Positions 15,240-25,644 are shown, counted from the first letter of the stretch. The stretch is DNA of 64,000 bases from RYN-230 sp963717125 (GCA_963717125.1 CAVQVG010000019.1:558001-622000), one strand, 5' to 3'. The notes: generated from the letters alone by a model not told the origin. Translations and numbers: made by a program.

Positions 15240-17570
15240 TTACGGCTCATCGGAGGAGGGTGCCTCGGGTGGTTCCGCCTGGAGGTGCGGCAACCAGTCC
15301 AGCCAGCGGGGCAGGTACCAGCTGCGTTGACCGAGCAAGCTCAAGGTGCTCGGGAGGATGACCAAACGGATCAGCGTGGCATCCAGGATCAGGGCTACCG
15401 CCACGCCGAAGCCCATCTCCTGGAACTGGAGGAGCTGCCCCCGGGCGAAACCGGTGAACACCGCCGCGATGATCAGCGCCGCACCGGTGATGATCTTGGC
15501 GGTGGATGTGACACCATCTGCCACCGCCTCCCGTGTCGAGCCGCATTGGTCATAGCGCTCCTTGATCCGGCTCATCAGGAAGACCTGATAGTCCATGGAG
15601 AGGGCAAAGAGCACCGAGAACATGAACAGCGGGACCCACGCATCGATGGCGGGAACCTTCTGGAACCCGAAGATGCCCGCGCCGGCCCCGTGAATGAACA
15701 CGAGTGTGAGCAGGCCGTAGGCGGCCCCGGCAGACAGCAGGTTGAGCAGGATCGAGACGGCCGCGATCGTTACTGACCGGAAGGCCAGCAGCAGAAGAAG
15801 GAAGCTGAGTCCCAGCACGAATGCCAGCACGTACGGGGTCGGGCTGGTAACGGCATGAAAGTAGTCGGCCTCATCGGCGGTCTTTCCTCCGACGTAGACC
15901 TGTGCGCCGGAACCGGCAAACGCCGACGGGATCAGCTGCTGGCGCAAATTCAGTACAGCCGCCACGTCCTGGCTGGAGACGTCGTCACCGCGGATGGGAA
16001 CGGTCAGCGTGAGGATCTTGCCGTCGGGCGAGGCCTGAACGACGCCGGGCCCGAAGCTCGGGTCGCCGGCGAGCGCGGCTTCGAGTTTCGCGAGGTCTGC
16101 CCGGGCAGTGCCGGTCCGTCCCACCGAGACGATCTCGACCGGGTCCTGGCTCTTGCCCGGGAAGTAACGCTGGACGGCCAGGTAGCCCTGTTTGGACGGC
16201 AGGTTGCCTGGCAGCGTGCTTACTCCGCTCTGGCCGATGTGCAGGCCGAGCACCGGTACCGCCGCCAGGACCATGAATCCTCCCGCCAGCGCCAGGCTCA
16301 CGGCCGGATGGCGCATCACCCTTCCGGTCAAGGCGCTCCAGATCCGGGCTTCGGCCGCGCCGGAGCGCCCGAGGTTCTTTCCCACAATGGGCAGGGGCAG
16401 CGAGTTCAGCCGATCACCGATCAGGCTGAGCATCGCCGGCAGGAGGGTCAGCGCGGCGGCCACGGATACGACTCCGACGATTACCGCGCCGGCGGCCAGG
16501 CTGCGAAGGATGGTGACCGGTACCAGGAACATGCCGACCAGGGCGACGACGAAGGTGCTCCCGCTGAGGAGCACAGCTCGGCTAGCGGTGGCGCCCGTCA
16601 TCCGGATCGCCGCCTCCTTGCCGCGGCCGTGGCCGCGTTCCTCCCGGAAGCGAGAGATCATGAACAGCGAGTAGTCGATGCCGAGCGCCAGGCCCATTCC
16701 GGTCATCATGTTGACGATGAAGACCGACAGGCTGAACTCCCGGGCGAGCAGCGCAGCGATGCCCAGGCCCACGATGATGGAAAGCAGAGCCATCAGCACC
16801 GGCATCAAGCCGGCGACCACGGCGCCGAACACCAGCAGCAGGATCACGATGGAGATCGGTAGCCCGAAGCCCAGTTCCCCGTGCTGGAGGTCGCTCGCCG
16901 ACAGGGTCGTGAAGTCGTTCCCGACCGTGTGGTCGCCGGTGACGGCCACCGAGAATCCGCCGCTGCCGTTGGCCGCCTGGACGTCTTTCACCACCGGCTT
17001 GATGTCGGCGTCGCTCGCGGCCCGCAGTGCGATCAGGGCTGCGTGATGGTTGGACGACACGAACTGGCTTCCAGCGCTCAGATCAGTCGCCACATGCGTG
17101 ACGCCAGGAGCCGTCCGGACCTGAGCCGCCAGCCGGGCCACGAACTGCCGGAAGCTGCCGTCGCTGACGGTGGAGCTCTTCGAGCTGACCACGATCACGT
17201 CGGTCGGCCTTTGGCCGGCCGACGCACCCAGCGCATGGCGGTACAGGGCTTCGGCCTGGCTGGATTGCGTCGTCCCCACCACATGAGCACTCGTTGTCAG
17301 GCCGTGCAGCGAGGTACCGACGAGAATCAGCGCGACCACCACGGCGATTCCCCAGATTGCCAGTACGCGGCGCGCCCGCCTTGCGCTAGCCGCCGCCAGC
17401 CTTTCGGTCAGGCCGGCCGAACCGCGGCCTTCCGGTGGCTTCGTGACGACGCCCGTTTCGTGGGCGGCATCGCGGCCAGCGGCCTGCGCCGTCGGCAGGC
17501 GGACTCGTAGCCCCGAGCCGGGGGCGTCATGGCCCACCTCATCCGACTTTCGGGAAGAATCGTTGCGCAT
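15240..17570 (-). CDS. MMPL family RND-type transporter
   Basis: A 776-residue membrane protein of the MMPL type. An N-terminal cytoplasmic tail (about 65 residues) leads to a first helix (VLAIWGIAVVVALILVGTSL). A large extracytoplasmic domain follows, then helices with GMGLALGIDYSLFMISRFRE, the MMPL signature with the proton-relay Asp-Tyr pair. The second half repeats the layout and has FALSMDYQVFLMSRIKERYD. Such proteins export lipids or hydrophobic small molecules by proton antiport. GGAGACCACG precedes ATG 17570. It heads a minus-strand pair with the DUF3995 gene; the MBL-fold gene is 54 bases upstream. Confidence 0.9.
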   Translation of the reverse strand: MRNDSSRKSDEVGHDAPGSGLRVRLPTAQAAGRDAAHETGVVTKPPEGRGSAGLTERLAAASARRARRVLAIWGIAVVVALILVGTSLHGLTTSAHVVGTTQSSQAEALYRHALGASAGQRPTDVIVVSSKSSTVSDGSFRQFVARLAAQVRTAPGVTHVATDLSAGSQFVSSNHHAALIALRAASDADIKPVVKDVQAANGSGGFSVAVTGDHTVGNDFTTLSASDLQHGELGFGLPISIVILLLVFGAVVAGLMPVLMALLSIIVGLGIAALLAREFSLSVFIVNMMTGMGLALGIDYSLFMISRFREERGHGRGKEAAIRMTGATASRAVLLSGSTFVVALVGMFLVPVTILRSLAAGAVIVGVVSVAAALTLLPAMLSLIGDRLNSLPLPIVGKNLGRSGAAEARIWSALTGRVMRHPAVSLALAGGFMVLAAVPVLGLHIGQSGVSTLPGNLPSKQGYLAVQRYFPGKSQDPVEIVSVGRTGTARADLAKLEAALAGDPSFGPGVVQASPDGKILTLTVPIRGDDVSSQDVAAVLNLRQQLIPSAFAGSGAQVYVGGKTADEADYFHAVTSPTPYVLAFVLGLSFLLLLLAFRSVTIAAVSILLNLLSAGAAYGLLTLVFIHGAGAGIFGFQKVPAIDAWVPLFMFSVLFALSMDYQVFLMSRIKERYDQCGSTREAVADGVTSTAKIITGAALIIAAVFTGFARGQLLQFQEMGFGVAVALILDATLIRLVILPSTLSLLGQRSWYLPRWLDWLPHLQAEPPEAPSSDEP

Positions 17571-17624
17571 CGTGGTCTCCTAATGTTGTGCCTTGACGGT
17601 CCGGCGTCCGCATGCGCCGGGCGG

Positions 17625-19334
17625 CTACTGGACCGGGCCGATCTCGGCGCCGGCGAGCTCGGCGTAGATGAGGAACTTGAACGGGTCGAGCTGCTGGTAT
17701 TGCTCCATGAGGCGGTGCAGCGCGGTGCGGCGCAGCCCGGCCAGGGTGCTGCTGGCGGGGTGGCGCAGCAGGCCCGGCTGAATGATCCGCAGGGCGAGGG
17801 CGTGATCGCCTTGGCCGATGAGGGTGGCAGCGGCGGCGGCGAACTGCTCTTGCCTGCCTCCGGCGAGCAGGTCGAGTGCGGCGGCGTGCTGGGCCGCGGT
17901 CGCCGGCTCCAGTCCCTGCCCGTCTGGCTGCCAGTAACCGGTGCGCTGGTGGTAGAGCCGCTCGGTGAAGTGGTCGCGGATCACCAGGTAGGGCACGACC
18001 GCGGTGGGGTGCTCGCGGAGTACCGCGGGGAGGCTGGCCTGCTGCAGGATGTCGGGGAGGGTGCGGCCGCCGCGGATGGCGTCCAGCACCTCGCCGTGCA
18101 GCTGGGCCAGTGCCGCCTGGAGGCCGGGGATCGCCTCGGCGGTGAATTGCTCGGTGAGCGTGGCGTGGCCGTGGATGAGCAGGCGGGGCCGCAAGCGGCC
18201 GATGAAGGCGAGGGTCTCCAGGAGCCCCTCGGGGGAGCCTTCGGCGGCGAATGGCTGCCCCAGGTAGGGCATCATCACGTCGCCGGTGAACAGCACGCCG
18301 CTGGCCGGAAGGTGGACCATCAGCGCGTCAGTGGTTTCCCCGCCTGGCGTTGGATAGAGGACCAGCTCGGTGCCCCCTACGGTCAGTGGCGTCGGCTGGC
18401 TGATCAGCAGGTCGGGGACGACGGCCGGGGGGACACTCCCGGCGGCTCCGGTGAAGTAGCGGAACCGGGGCCGGTCCCCCTGGCGGTCCAGTCCGGCGGG
18501 GAAGCCGGCCTGGGCGATCACCTGGGTGGCGGGCCCGCGTAGCGCGCCCGCGCCGCCGATGTGATCCCAGTGCGCGTGGGTGAAGATCAGGTGGCTGATC
18601 GCACCGTCAGCAGGCGGGTCAAGGTCGCTGAGCGCGGCCTTGACCCGGTCGGGGGTGGTGCCGGCGTCGATCGCGACGACGCCGTCGCTGGTCGTGATGA
18701 ACGCCAGATCGGCGAAGTCGTAGCCCTGGGCGACCTGGATACCGGGTTCCGGGCGCAGGATCCTGGGCGAGGTGAAGCGGAACCCGTCCTGGGCGGTCGC
18801 CCAGAAGCCGCCGAACATCAGTTGCGTGTCTGTGAGGGCGGCGCCGAGCCCGGACTTGCGTTCGGCCTCGGCGGCCTGGTCATGCTGGCCCAGCACGGCA
18901 TGGGCGGCGGCGAGGCCGTGGTGCGCGGCGCGCAGCAGCATGGGCGGGAACTGGTCGGCGACGGCCAGGACGAACTCCAGGTCAGCGATGGCCTGTTCGG
19001 CCCGCCGCCGGTCCGGCGGCAGCCCGGCTAGGGCCAGCCCGCGGAAGTACTGCGGCGGGCCGAGATCGGTGGCCGCGGCCTGGTCCAGTTTGGCCAGCGC
19101 GGCGTCCACGTCTTCGCCCAGCCGGGCCTGGAAAAACCCGGCGAGCGTGAGCGGCAGCGCCTCGCCTGGCCGGTCGTCGGCGAGTTCGGAGAAGTAGCGG
19201 TATCCCTCGGCGTCCGCGTGGGCAGCCGCGAGCCTGGCGGCGAGGGTGACCGTGGTGTTCCGGTCGGCGCCAGGCCAGCGGGCCGCTGTCTTGAGTGATT
19301 CGATGCCGCGGTCGTGGGTGATCGGTCCGGTCAT
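17625..19334 (-). CDS. MBL-fold hydrolase, alkyl sulfatase-like
   Basis: A 569-residue protein. The first 190 residues are helical, TPR-like repeats (YFRGLALAGLPPDRRRAEQA). The metallo-beta-lactamase domain (about 200-420) has the zinc motif THAHWDHIGGAGAL, then GGETTDALMVHLPASGVLFT with GDVMMPYLGQP, and LLIHGHATLTEQF. The C-terminal 130 residues are helical and resemble the dimerisation region of alkyl sulfatases. The substrate is unknown, as sulfatase, lactonase and thioesterase activities all occur in this fold. AAGGGAA precedes ATG 19334. It stands between an exporter and a permease on the same strand. Confidence 0.8.
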   Translation of the reverse strand: MTGPITHDRGIESLKTAARWPGADRNTTVTLAARLAAAHADAEGYRYFSELADDRPGEALPLTLAGFFQARLGEDVDAALAKLDQAAATDLGPPQYFRGLALAGLPPDRRRAEQAIADLEFVLAVADQFPPMLLRAAHHGLAAAHAVLGQHDQAAEAERKSGLGAALTDTQLMFGGFWATAQDGFRFTSPRILRPEPGIQVAQGYDFADLAFITTSDGVVAIDAGTTPDRVKAALSDLDPPADGAISHLIFTHAHWDHIGGAGALRGPATQVIAQAGFPAGLDRQGDRPRFRYFTGAAGSVPPAVVPDLLISQPTPLTVGGTELVLYPTPGGETTDALMVHLPASGVLFTGDVMMPYLGQPFAAEGSPEGLLETLAFIGRLRPRLLIHGHATLTEQFTAEAIPGLQAALAQLHGEVLDAIRGGRTLPDILQQASLPAVLREHPTAVVPYLVIRDHFTERLYHQRTGYWQPDGQGLEPATAAQHAAALDLLAGGRQEQFAAAAATLIGQGDHALALRIIQPGLLRHPASSTLAGLRRTALHRLMEQYQQLDPFKFLIYAELAGAEIGPVQ

Positions 19335-19442
19335 GACGATTGGTTCCCTTCGGTGCTGATCAGGTGGGACTGCGACCCGCTGAGGGGCCGGGCGAGCCGC
19401 GGTTTCGCGGGCGCGGATGAGGTGGGGGAGGTCCCAGCGGGA

Positions 19443-21185
19443 TTACCGGGCTGCTGGGGCAGGACGCGCCTGGGACCCGGTTTCGTTTGCGCCGCCGGCT
19501 GTTTCGGCTTCATCGGCCGGTGGGCTCGCTGACCGGGCGATCTGGATTGGCTGGGCGGGCAGGAACAAGACGGCCAGGAGGGCACCCGCCGCAGCAACAC
19601 CGGCGGCGACGAGGCAGCTGATAGTCAGGCCGCGCAGGAATGCGTTAGCGGCGGTGTGCTGCAGCGCCTGCCCGAGGCCCGGATGGCCAAGGGCCGCGAT
19701 CTTGCCCGCCGCCACGTACGCCGCGCCGACGGACTGGTGTGCGATCGCTGCGGTCCGGCCGGGCACGCTGGCCGGCATGGTGGCGGTCAGCCGTGATCCG
19801 TACACCGATGCGTAAACACTGCCGATCACGGCCACGCCGAGCGTGCCGCCGATCAGCCGGGTGGAGTCGTTCACGGCCGAGCCGACGCCTGCCTTGGCCC
19901 GCGAAATGGCGCCCATGATCGACTCGGTGGCGGGCGCCGAGCTCAGGCCCATGCCGAGCCCGTACAGCACCATCTGCGCCGCGATGACGCTGTAACTGAG
20001 CGTCGCGCTGGTGGTCGCCGCCACCCAGCCATAGAACACGGCCATCGCGACCAGCCCGATGGTGACGATGAGCTTGGTCCCGGCCCGCACCGCGAGCTGG
20101 GTCCCGGCCACCGACCCGGCGCCGACCGACAGCGCCACCGGGAGCAGGCGAACACCGGTCGACAGCGGGCCGTAGCCGCGGACGAACTGGAAATACTGGG
20201 TCATCAGGAAGATGAAGCCGAGCAGGGTGAAGAACGACACCGTGACCGCGCCGCTGGCCGCGCTGAACCGCAGGTTGCGGAACAGCCGCACATCGAGCAT
20301 CGGGTGCGCGGCACGCCGCTCACGCACGATGAACGCGGCGAGCAAGACCGCCGAGGCGGCAAAGCCGGCCACGCTGCGCGCCGCTGCCCACCCGTAGTCC
20401 GGCGCCTCAATGATGGTGAAGACCAGCAGTGCCATGGTTGCCGACGACAGCACCAGGCCGGGGATGTCCAGAGCCGCCGCGTCCGGGTCCTTCGACGTGG
20501 GAACGACCAGCGCCACCAGGGCTGCGGCGGCCGCCGCGACCGGCGCCATGGCGATGAAGATGGACGCCCAGCTGAAGTGCTCCAGCAGCCAGCCGCCCAC
20601 GATCGGCCCCATCGCGATGGCCACGCCCGCGACCGCGCCCCACAAGCCGATGGCGCGAGCCCGTTCCCTTCTCGCAGTGAAGACGTTGGAGATCAGTGAG
20701 AGCGTCGCCGGGAATGTCATGGCGGCGCCCAGCCCCATCACAGATCTGGTCACGATGAGTTGCGCCGGGTCGGTGGTGAAGCCACCGGCCAGGCTGGCGG
20801 CCCCGAACACAGCCAGCCCCGCCAGCAGCATGCCCTTGCGGCCAAACCGGTCGGACAGGCTGCCGAAGGTCAGCAGCAGCGCGGCGAACACGAGGTTGAA
20901 AGAGTCCACGACCCACTGCAGCTGAGTAGTGGTGGCATGCAGCTCGCGCACCAGGGCGGGAAGCGCCACGTTCACCAGGGTCGTGTCCAGGTTGACGAGG
21001 AACGCTGCCAGCAGCAGCGCGACGAGGATCATAGGCTTGGATCGCATAGCGCGAGCCTGACTGCGACGCGGCCTTGGGGACATCCGCCGGATGGCCGATG
21101 TCGTTCCCCGGGACGGGCCTGCGCCGAGTACCGGCGGGCCCATCGCCACGGCGGTCTCGCCGGGCGCAAGATCCGGCCGGTTCAC
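19443..21185 (-). CDS. MFS drug exporter, DHA2 (14-helix) family
   Basis: A 580-residue permease with the DHA2 pattern: ALLLAAFLVNLDTTLVNVAL (helix 1 with the Asp-containing motif), then the motif A loop GSLSDRFGRKGMLLAGLAVF and GLGAAMTFPATLSLISNVFT. About 14 hydrophobic helices follow. Such proteins expel drugs or antibiotics by proton antiport. The first 46 residues before MRSKPMILV are Arg/Pro rich, so the true start may be ATG near 21047 rather than GTG 21185; neither has a strong Shine-Dalgarno. The LuxR-type regulator upstream (stop 21304) is on the same strand and may control it. Confidence 0.88.
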   Translation of the reverse strand: MNRPDLAPGETAVAMGPPVLGAGPSRGTTSAIRRMSPRPRRSQARAMRSKPMILVALLLAAFLVNLDTTLVNVALPALVRELHATTTQLQWVVDSFNLVFAALLLTFGSLSDRFGRKGMLLAGLAVFGAASLAGGFTTDPAQLIVTRSVMGLGAAMTFPATLSLISNVFTARRERARAIGLWGAVAGVAIAMGPIVGGWLLEHFSWASIFIAMAPVAAAAAALVALVVPTSKDPDAAALDIPGLVLSSATMALLVFTIIEAPDYGWAAARSVAGFAASAVLLAAFIVRERRAAHPMLDVRLFRNLRFSAASGAVTVSFFTLLGFIFLMTQYFQFVRGYGPLSTGVRLLPVALSVGAGSVAGTQLAVRAGTKLIVTIGLVAMAVFYGWVAATTSATLSYSVIAAQMVLYGLGMGLSSAPATESIMGAISRAKAGVGSAVNDSTRLIGGTLGVAVIGSVYASVYGSRLTATMPASVPGRTAAIAHQSVGAAYVAAGKIAALGHPGLGQALQHTAANAFLRGLTISCLVAAGVAAAGALLAVLFLPAQPIQIARSASPPADEAETAGGANETGSQARPAPAAR

Positions 21186-21303
21186 GGCGGCCTCGTGGCT
21201 GGCGGCTTCGCCACCCCAACCGGGCGATGGGTACCTGCGCCGCGATGAGCGTCACAGCGCGGCCCGCGTGATCGCGGGCGGCCTGCTCAGCACCTGCGCG
21301 TGC

Positions 21304-24186
21304 TTACCCGCCGGCGGAGTCCGCGGTGTCCGCCGGCTCGCTGCCCCGATGGCGGGCCACGTCGACGGCGAGCTGGGCACGGGTGGCGATGTCCAGCTTG
21401 GCGAACATGTGCGCGAGGTGGGTCTGCACGGTCCGGCGTGATATGTACAGCCGCTCGCCGATCTGGGGATTGGACAGTCCCTCGGCGACCAGGCCGGCGA
21501 CCGCATGCTCGGCGGGGGTGAGGCTGGCCCAGCCGATCTGCGGCCGGCCGCGTGTCCCGCGGCGGCCGCGCCGGATGCCCGCCTCGCGCAATGTGGCTTC
21601 GGCGCGAGCCAGGTCACGGGCGGCGCCGAGCCGCTCGTAGATGCCGAGCGCCTGATCGAGGAGCGGGCGGGCGCGGTCCAGGCGGCCCTGCCGCGCGAAG
21701 GCGGCGCCCGCGTCCTCGCACGCAAGCGCGAGCCCCAGGGGACGCGACCCGCCCGCGCAGGCGTCAGCGGCGGCCTGCAGGATCTCGGCGTCGTCTTCGA
21801 TCAGGCCCCGGCAGCGCAGCGCGGCGCCGGTCATCCAGGGCACCTCGTTGCGTGCCGCTACCTCGGTGACCGTCGCCGAGACATCCCGGGCCCGTCCCAT
21901 ATCATCCGAGGCCAGCGCGAGCCGGACAAGATCGGCCCCGACGGCCGGGTAATCCAGCGCGAGCCCCAGCCGGGCGCACATGTCCCACGCGCCGGTCATG
22001 GTGGCGAGCGCCTGTCCGAGCTCGCCGCCGGCCTCCAGGATGAGCGCGCGCGGCCACGCGGCCCAGGTCGTGCGGTAGCCGGAGCCCCAGCCGGCGAGAT
22101 CCCGGGCGGCGGCGCCGGCGGCCTCCTCGGCGCGGCTGAGGTCGTTGCGGTGAAGGCTGATCAGGGACAGTATGCCGTGTGCGAACACGTGGTTGTAGGT
22201 CGAGCCGATCTCGTCCGCCAGCTCGAAGCTTGCCTCGAGCTCGGCGATCGCGTCATCCCACTCCCCGGTGATGAAGCGCTCGAGGGCAAGGAACACCTGG
22301 TAGATGGACAGGGGCCAGCGGACGCCGCTCTCCTCGCTGATCCGCATCCCGACGCCGAGCGCGGACCTGGCCTCCTCGGGCCGGTCGAGCTCGATGAGGA
22401 TGTGTCCCCGGGTTGCGCGGATCGGATAGCGGTGTCCGAGCCTGCCAGGGCTCTCGTCGGCCAGGTGCACCGCCTCGTCGGTGATCTGAAGCGCGTCCCG
22501 GAGATGACCGCGGGATTCCGAGACCCGGGCCAGCGTGGTCATGGCGACGCTGACGGTCAGGTGATCGCCGGCTGACGCCGCCGCCGAGCGGGCCTGCTCC
22601 GCCGAGGCAGCGGCGCCGTCGAGGTCTCCCAGCGAGACGCGGGCGAAGCCTGCCCACGCCCTAGCGGCGGCTCGCTCGGCACCGGGCAAGGCAGGTGATG
22701 AGCCCGCCTGTTCCAGTTCCTGCAGCGCGTCGCGCACCTGTCCTTCGGCGAGCAGGGCGCGCCCGAGGCAGATCCGGACGGCGCCATCCACCTGTGGGTC
22801 AAGGTCGCGGTTCAGCAGCGACCGGCAAGCCGCCAGGGTGTCGGCGATCCGGCCCGACACCATCAGGCTGCTGGCCCGTTCGGCGAGCAGCCGGTCGCGG
22901 CCGGGATCGGCCGGCGCCATCAGGCCGGCCGCCCGCTCCAGCAGGCTGGCGGCGATATCAGGCGATCGCGCCGCTGCCTCCCGGGCGGCCCTGGTCAGCC
23001 ACCCGATGGCATCGGCGTCTCCTTGCCCGGCTCCGCGGGCGAGGTGCTCGGCCACCTGCAGCGCCGGGGCTCCCGTTTGCGCCAGCCGCTGCCCGGCCTC
23101 GCGGTGCAGCCCCCGGCGGACGCTGAGCGGCAGATCCTCATAGATAGCGTCACGGATCAGGTCATGACGGAACCGGATGACGGCGCCGTACTCTTCCAGG
23201 ACCCGCCCCGCGATCCCTTCCGCCAGCACCACCGACAGCTCGAGCGCGGGACGGGCCATGGTCACCGACAGCTCGGTGACTGTGAAGCTGGATCCCAGGA
23301 TCGAGGCGGCCCGCAGCGCCTGCAGGGTGTCCTCGGACAGGAAACTGAGACGGCGCAAGATCGTCAGCCGCAGCGTCGGCGGCAGGGTCACCTCCGCTAC
23401 CTCGGCCCGCCCGCCGGCTGTCTCGATCGCGCCCTCCTGGGCGAGCGCCCCCAGCAGCTCGGTGACGAACAGCGGGTTCCCGGCCGCTCCCGATATCCCG
23501 GCCAGCAACCCGGGTCCCGGCACGGCGGCCACCGCCTCGGCCACCAGCTCCGCCACCGCCCGCTCGGTCAGGCCCCGCACGGCGAGAATGCGCCCCCCGG
23601 CATCCAGCAGCAGACCGGCGAGGCGATCCAGTTCCGGGATGCGCGGGGAGGGACGCAGGCACCCGATGAGGGCCACCGGGAGATAGGCCAGACGGCGGCT
23701 CACCGCGGCCAGCGTCAGCAGGCTGGACGGGTCAGCCCACTGCAGGTCATCCACGCCGATCACCAGCGGCCCGGCCAGCGCGAGCTCCTCCGCCAGGTCA
23801 GCGAACGCATCGACCGCGCGGAACCGCAGCCCAGGGTCGCTGGTCACCGTGATCGGGCCCCGGTCACCGCCCCGGGTGGCCAGCAGCGCGGCGATGGCCG
23901 CCCGCCGCGGGTCCGGCGACGAGCGGACGCACCCGAACGCGGCGGCCACCAGGCCGAACGGCCGGGTCCGCTCCAGCTCCTCAGCCCGGGCCGCGGCCAT
24001 CTGCATGCCGCGGCCGCGCGCGTCCTCTAGCACGCCGGCGAGTAGCCGCGTCTTCCCGATCCCGGCCTCACCCTCGATCAGCACGACCGCCGGCCGGCCT
24101 GACACGACCCGGTCCACAGCATCCCCCAGGACCGCGATCTCCGCTGCACGCCCGCGGATGCCTGGGACCGGCGCCAGCGTTCCCAT
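21304..24186 (-). CDS. LuxR family transcriptional regulator with AAA ATPase domain (LAL type)
   Basis: A 960-residue regulator. The AAA domain carries Walker A VLIEGEAGIGKTRLLAGVLE near residue 40 and Walker B VIGVDDLQWADPSSLLTL near 160. A long TPR-like middle follows. The C-terminal LuxR helix-turn-helix reads LTPAEHAVAGLVAEGLSNPQ, then IGERLYISRRTVQTHLAHMF. ATG 24186 is chosen because the family starts just before the GRAAEIAVL segment; a TTG at 24219 in frame is less likely. LAL proteins activate secondary-metabolite or sugar genes, and the downstream DHA2 exporter is the obvious local target. Confidence 0.9.
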   Translation of the reverse strand: MGTLAPVPGIRGRAAEIAVLGDAVDRVVSGRPAVVLIEGEAGIGKTRLLAGVLEDARGRGMQMAAARAEELERTRPFGLVAAAFGCVRSSPDPRRAAIAALLATRGGDRGPITVTSDPGLRFRAVDAFADLAEELALAGPLVIGVDDLQWADPSSLLTLAAVSRRLAYLPVALIGCLRPSPRIPELDRLAGLLLDAGGRILAVRGLTERAVAELVAEAVAAVPGPGLLAGISGAAGNPLFVTELLGALAQEGAIETAGGRAEVAEVTLPPTLRLTILRRLSFLSEDTLQALRAASILGSSFTVTELSVTMARPALELSVVLAEGIAGRVLEEYGAVIRFRHDLIRDAIYEDLPLSVRRGLHREAGQRLAQTGAPALQVAEHLARGAGQGDADAIGWLTRAAREAAARSPDIAASLLERAAGLMAPADPGRDRLLAERASSLMVSGRIADTLAACRSLLNRDLDPQVDGAVRICLGRALLAEGQVRDALQELEQAGSSPALPGAERAAARAWAGFARVSLGDLDGAAASAEQARSAAASAGDHLTVSVAMTTLARVSESRGHLRDALQITDEAVHLADESPGRLGHRYPIRATRGHILIELDRPEEARSALGVGMRISEESGVRWPLSIYQVFLALERFITGEWDDAIAELEASFELADEIGSTYNHVFAHGILSLISLHRNDLSRAEEAAGAAARDLAGWGSGYRTTWAAWPRALILEAGGELGQALATMTGAWDMCARLGLALDYPAVGADLVRLALASDDMGRARDVSATVTEVAARNEVPWMTGAALRCRGLIEDDAEILQAAADACAGGSRPLGLALACEDAGAAFARQGRLDRARPLLDQALGIYERLGAARDLARAEATLREAGIRRGRRGTRGRPQIGWASLTPAEHAVAGLVAEGLSNPQIGERLYISRRTVQTHLAHMFAKLDIATRAQLAVDVARHRGSEPADTADSAGG

Positions 24187-24239
24187 GAGCCGGATGCTAC
24201 TCCGCGAGGAGCGTCCCAAGGCAGCGGGCCGCGCGCGGG

Positions 24240-24434
24240 TTAGGGCACCGGAACAGAGCCCGCGGCGGGCCCCCCGGTCACCTCATACAGCGCCCTGAGC
24301 AACCCGAGCCAGCCGGTGAAGCGGATCTCCTCGTCTTGGCCGGCGTGGCAATGCCCGGGATCGGGGACGGCCCGGAGGCGGCCGGCGGGCGGCTCGGCCC
24401 TGTCTAGGATGATGCGGATCTCCATCTGCCCCAT
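24240..24434 (-). CDS. Small conserved-looking hypothetical protein (64 aa)
   Basis: A 64-residue frame reads MGQMEIRIILDRAEPPAGRL, then DEEIRFTGWLGLLRALYEVT. A beta strand, an acidic turn and a Trp-containing amphipathic helix are apparent. Codon use is typical of the neighbours, which supports a real gene. ATG 24434 or ATG 24425 could be the start; GGGG lies before the second. The same kind of small protein is seen next to transposase and regulator genes in other actinobacteria, to my recollection, but its role is unknown. It lies upstream of the LAL regulator on the same strand. Confidence 0.55.
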   Translation of the reverse strand: MGQMEIRIILDRAEPPAGRLRAVPDPGHCHAGQDEEIRFTGWLGLLRALYEVTGGPAAGSVPVP

Positions 24435-24589
24435 CGTTGCGGCCCTGACCGGCGGCAACATCGGCCAGCTGGCCGATGTCTCCCCTGCCGGTGCCGCCGC
24501 ACGCTAATAGCGTCCTGGCCACCGGCCACCGCCACCGGTATAGAGAAAAGCGGAGAGCCCGCCCCTGCTGGCGCCTGGCCCATCTCGAT

Positions 24590-24780
24590 GCGCGGCTGGG
24601 CCGCCGGCCAATGCTCTTCGGGAACGTCATTCTGTGCGCCTCGCGCGTGCCGTCCTGACCGGGTACCAGGCTCACTACAACATGGCCCGGCCGCACCAGG
24701 GCATCGCCCAGCGTGTCCCCATCCTCGATGGCACCCCGATTGCCCGCGCTGCGCTGATCGCACGCCGCAGGAGACGGTAG
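24590..24780 (+). pseudogene. IS481/IS3-type transposase C-terminal fragment
   Basis: The frame ending at TAG 24778-24780 reads ERHSVRLARAVLTGYQAHYN then MARPHQGIAQRVP, the end of an integrase-core transposase (the HYNxxRPHQ segment follows the catalytic Glu). The catalytic part is missing and no start is present. It is a scrap left by a lost element. Confidence 0.65.
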
Positions 24781-24816
24781 CCGTGACCAGCGCGGGGCGC
24801 CTGCGGCCGACGCAGA

Positions 24817-25060
24817 ATGCCCGTGGGCATGGACGAGGTCAACGACAAGGTGTCCCGCATGAAACAGCGCAGCGACGTGGACCTGCAGGCCCACCTGCTG
24901 GAACGGACCATTCCCTGTGGTGATCGGCGACGGCGGCCACCCGCACCTCATCGACCACCACCGCCTAGCGCTGGCCACGCTCACCGCCGAGGGCGACATC
25001 GGCGTCCCGGCGCTGGTCGTGCGCAACTGGGCGCCGCTCCGATCTCCAGTACTGTCCAGC
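24817..25060 (+). pseudogene. Frameshifted ParB-like nuclease family (ParBc_2) gene
   Basis: The first frame reads DEVNDKVSRMKQRSDVDLQA with HLLERTIP; the match then continues one base off as VVIGDGGHPHLIDHHRLALA and TLTAEGDIGVPALVV. The LIDHHRLALA segment is the conserved core of the putative ParB-like nuclease family. The slip lies near 24917 at CCCTGTGG. The C-terminus beyond WAP is not recognisable, so the gene is both frameshifted and truncated. Confidence 0.55.
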
Positions 25061-25644
25061 TACCCGCGGGCAGAGACTGGACGAGTTGGGCGTCGGGCTG
25101 AGCGCCGAGTCAGTCGTTGATCGTAGAAACGCCAGGCGAAGGGCCACGAAGGCGGTGATGGCGAACTCCTGCTCGTCATCGAGCCCGGTATCGCAGAGCG
25201 CCCTCAGGATTGGCTAACGCCAGATTCCTGAGGGCGCCCCGCAGTGCGTCTCCAGGATTGCTAGAGAGCAACCCGTGGAGGCGTCTGACGAGTAGCGAAC
25301 ATCGCGAGCACCTCCGTCCTGATATAGAGGACATACCTTGCCGCGGCGCGCCCACTGTAGGACTGTACGCCGACATGCGGCAACGCATTTACCAGTGACC
25401 AAGATCGTCACGTGCTCGCCAGTCACATCAGGTTGCCGCCAAGCACGCTCGCGGCGACGCGCTATCCGGTCGGGCGGCTGCAGGAGGCAAGGTAGCCGGG
25501 CCCGGGTTTTCCACGATCGTAGCCGAGGGTGGCCGCCAACCCTTCGTCCATGCCCCGGGTGACCAGCAAGGGTGGCAGGACGCCGAGGTCCACCGGAATC
25601 ACGACCGCGGCGGTAGTCCCGGGACCGGACCGATCACCTGGCAC
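25061..25644. other. Intergenic decay region with one strong hairpin
   Basis: No gene is supported. The notable structure is a 12-bp perfect stem, 25198-25209 with 25226-25237, around a 16-base loop that itself has short complementarity; it could be a terminator or the end of a lost element. In 25500-25644 the plus-strand frame of the following gene stays open without a clear start, so that gene may once have begun earlier. Confidence 0.4.
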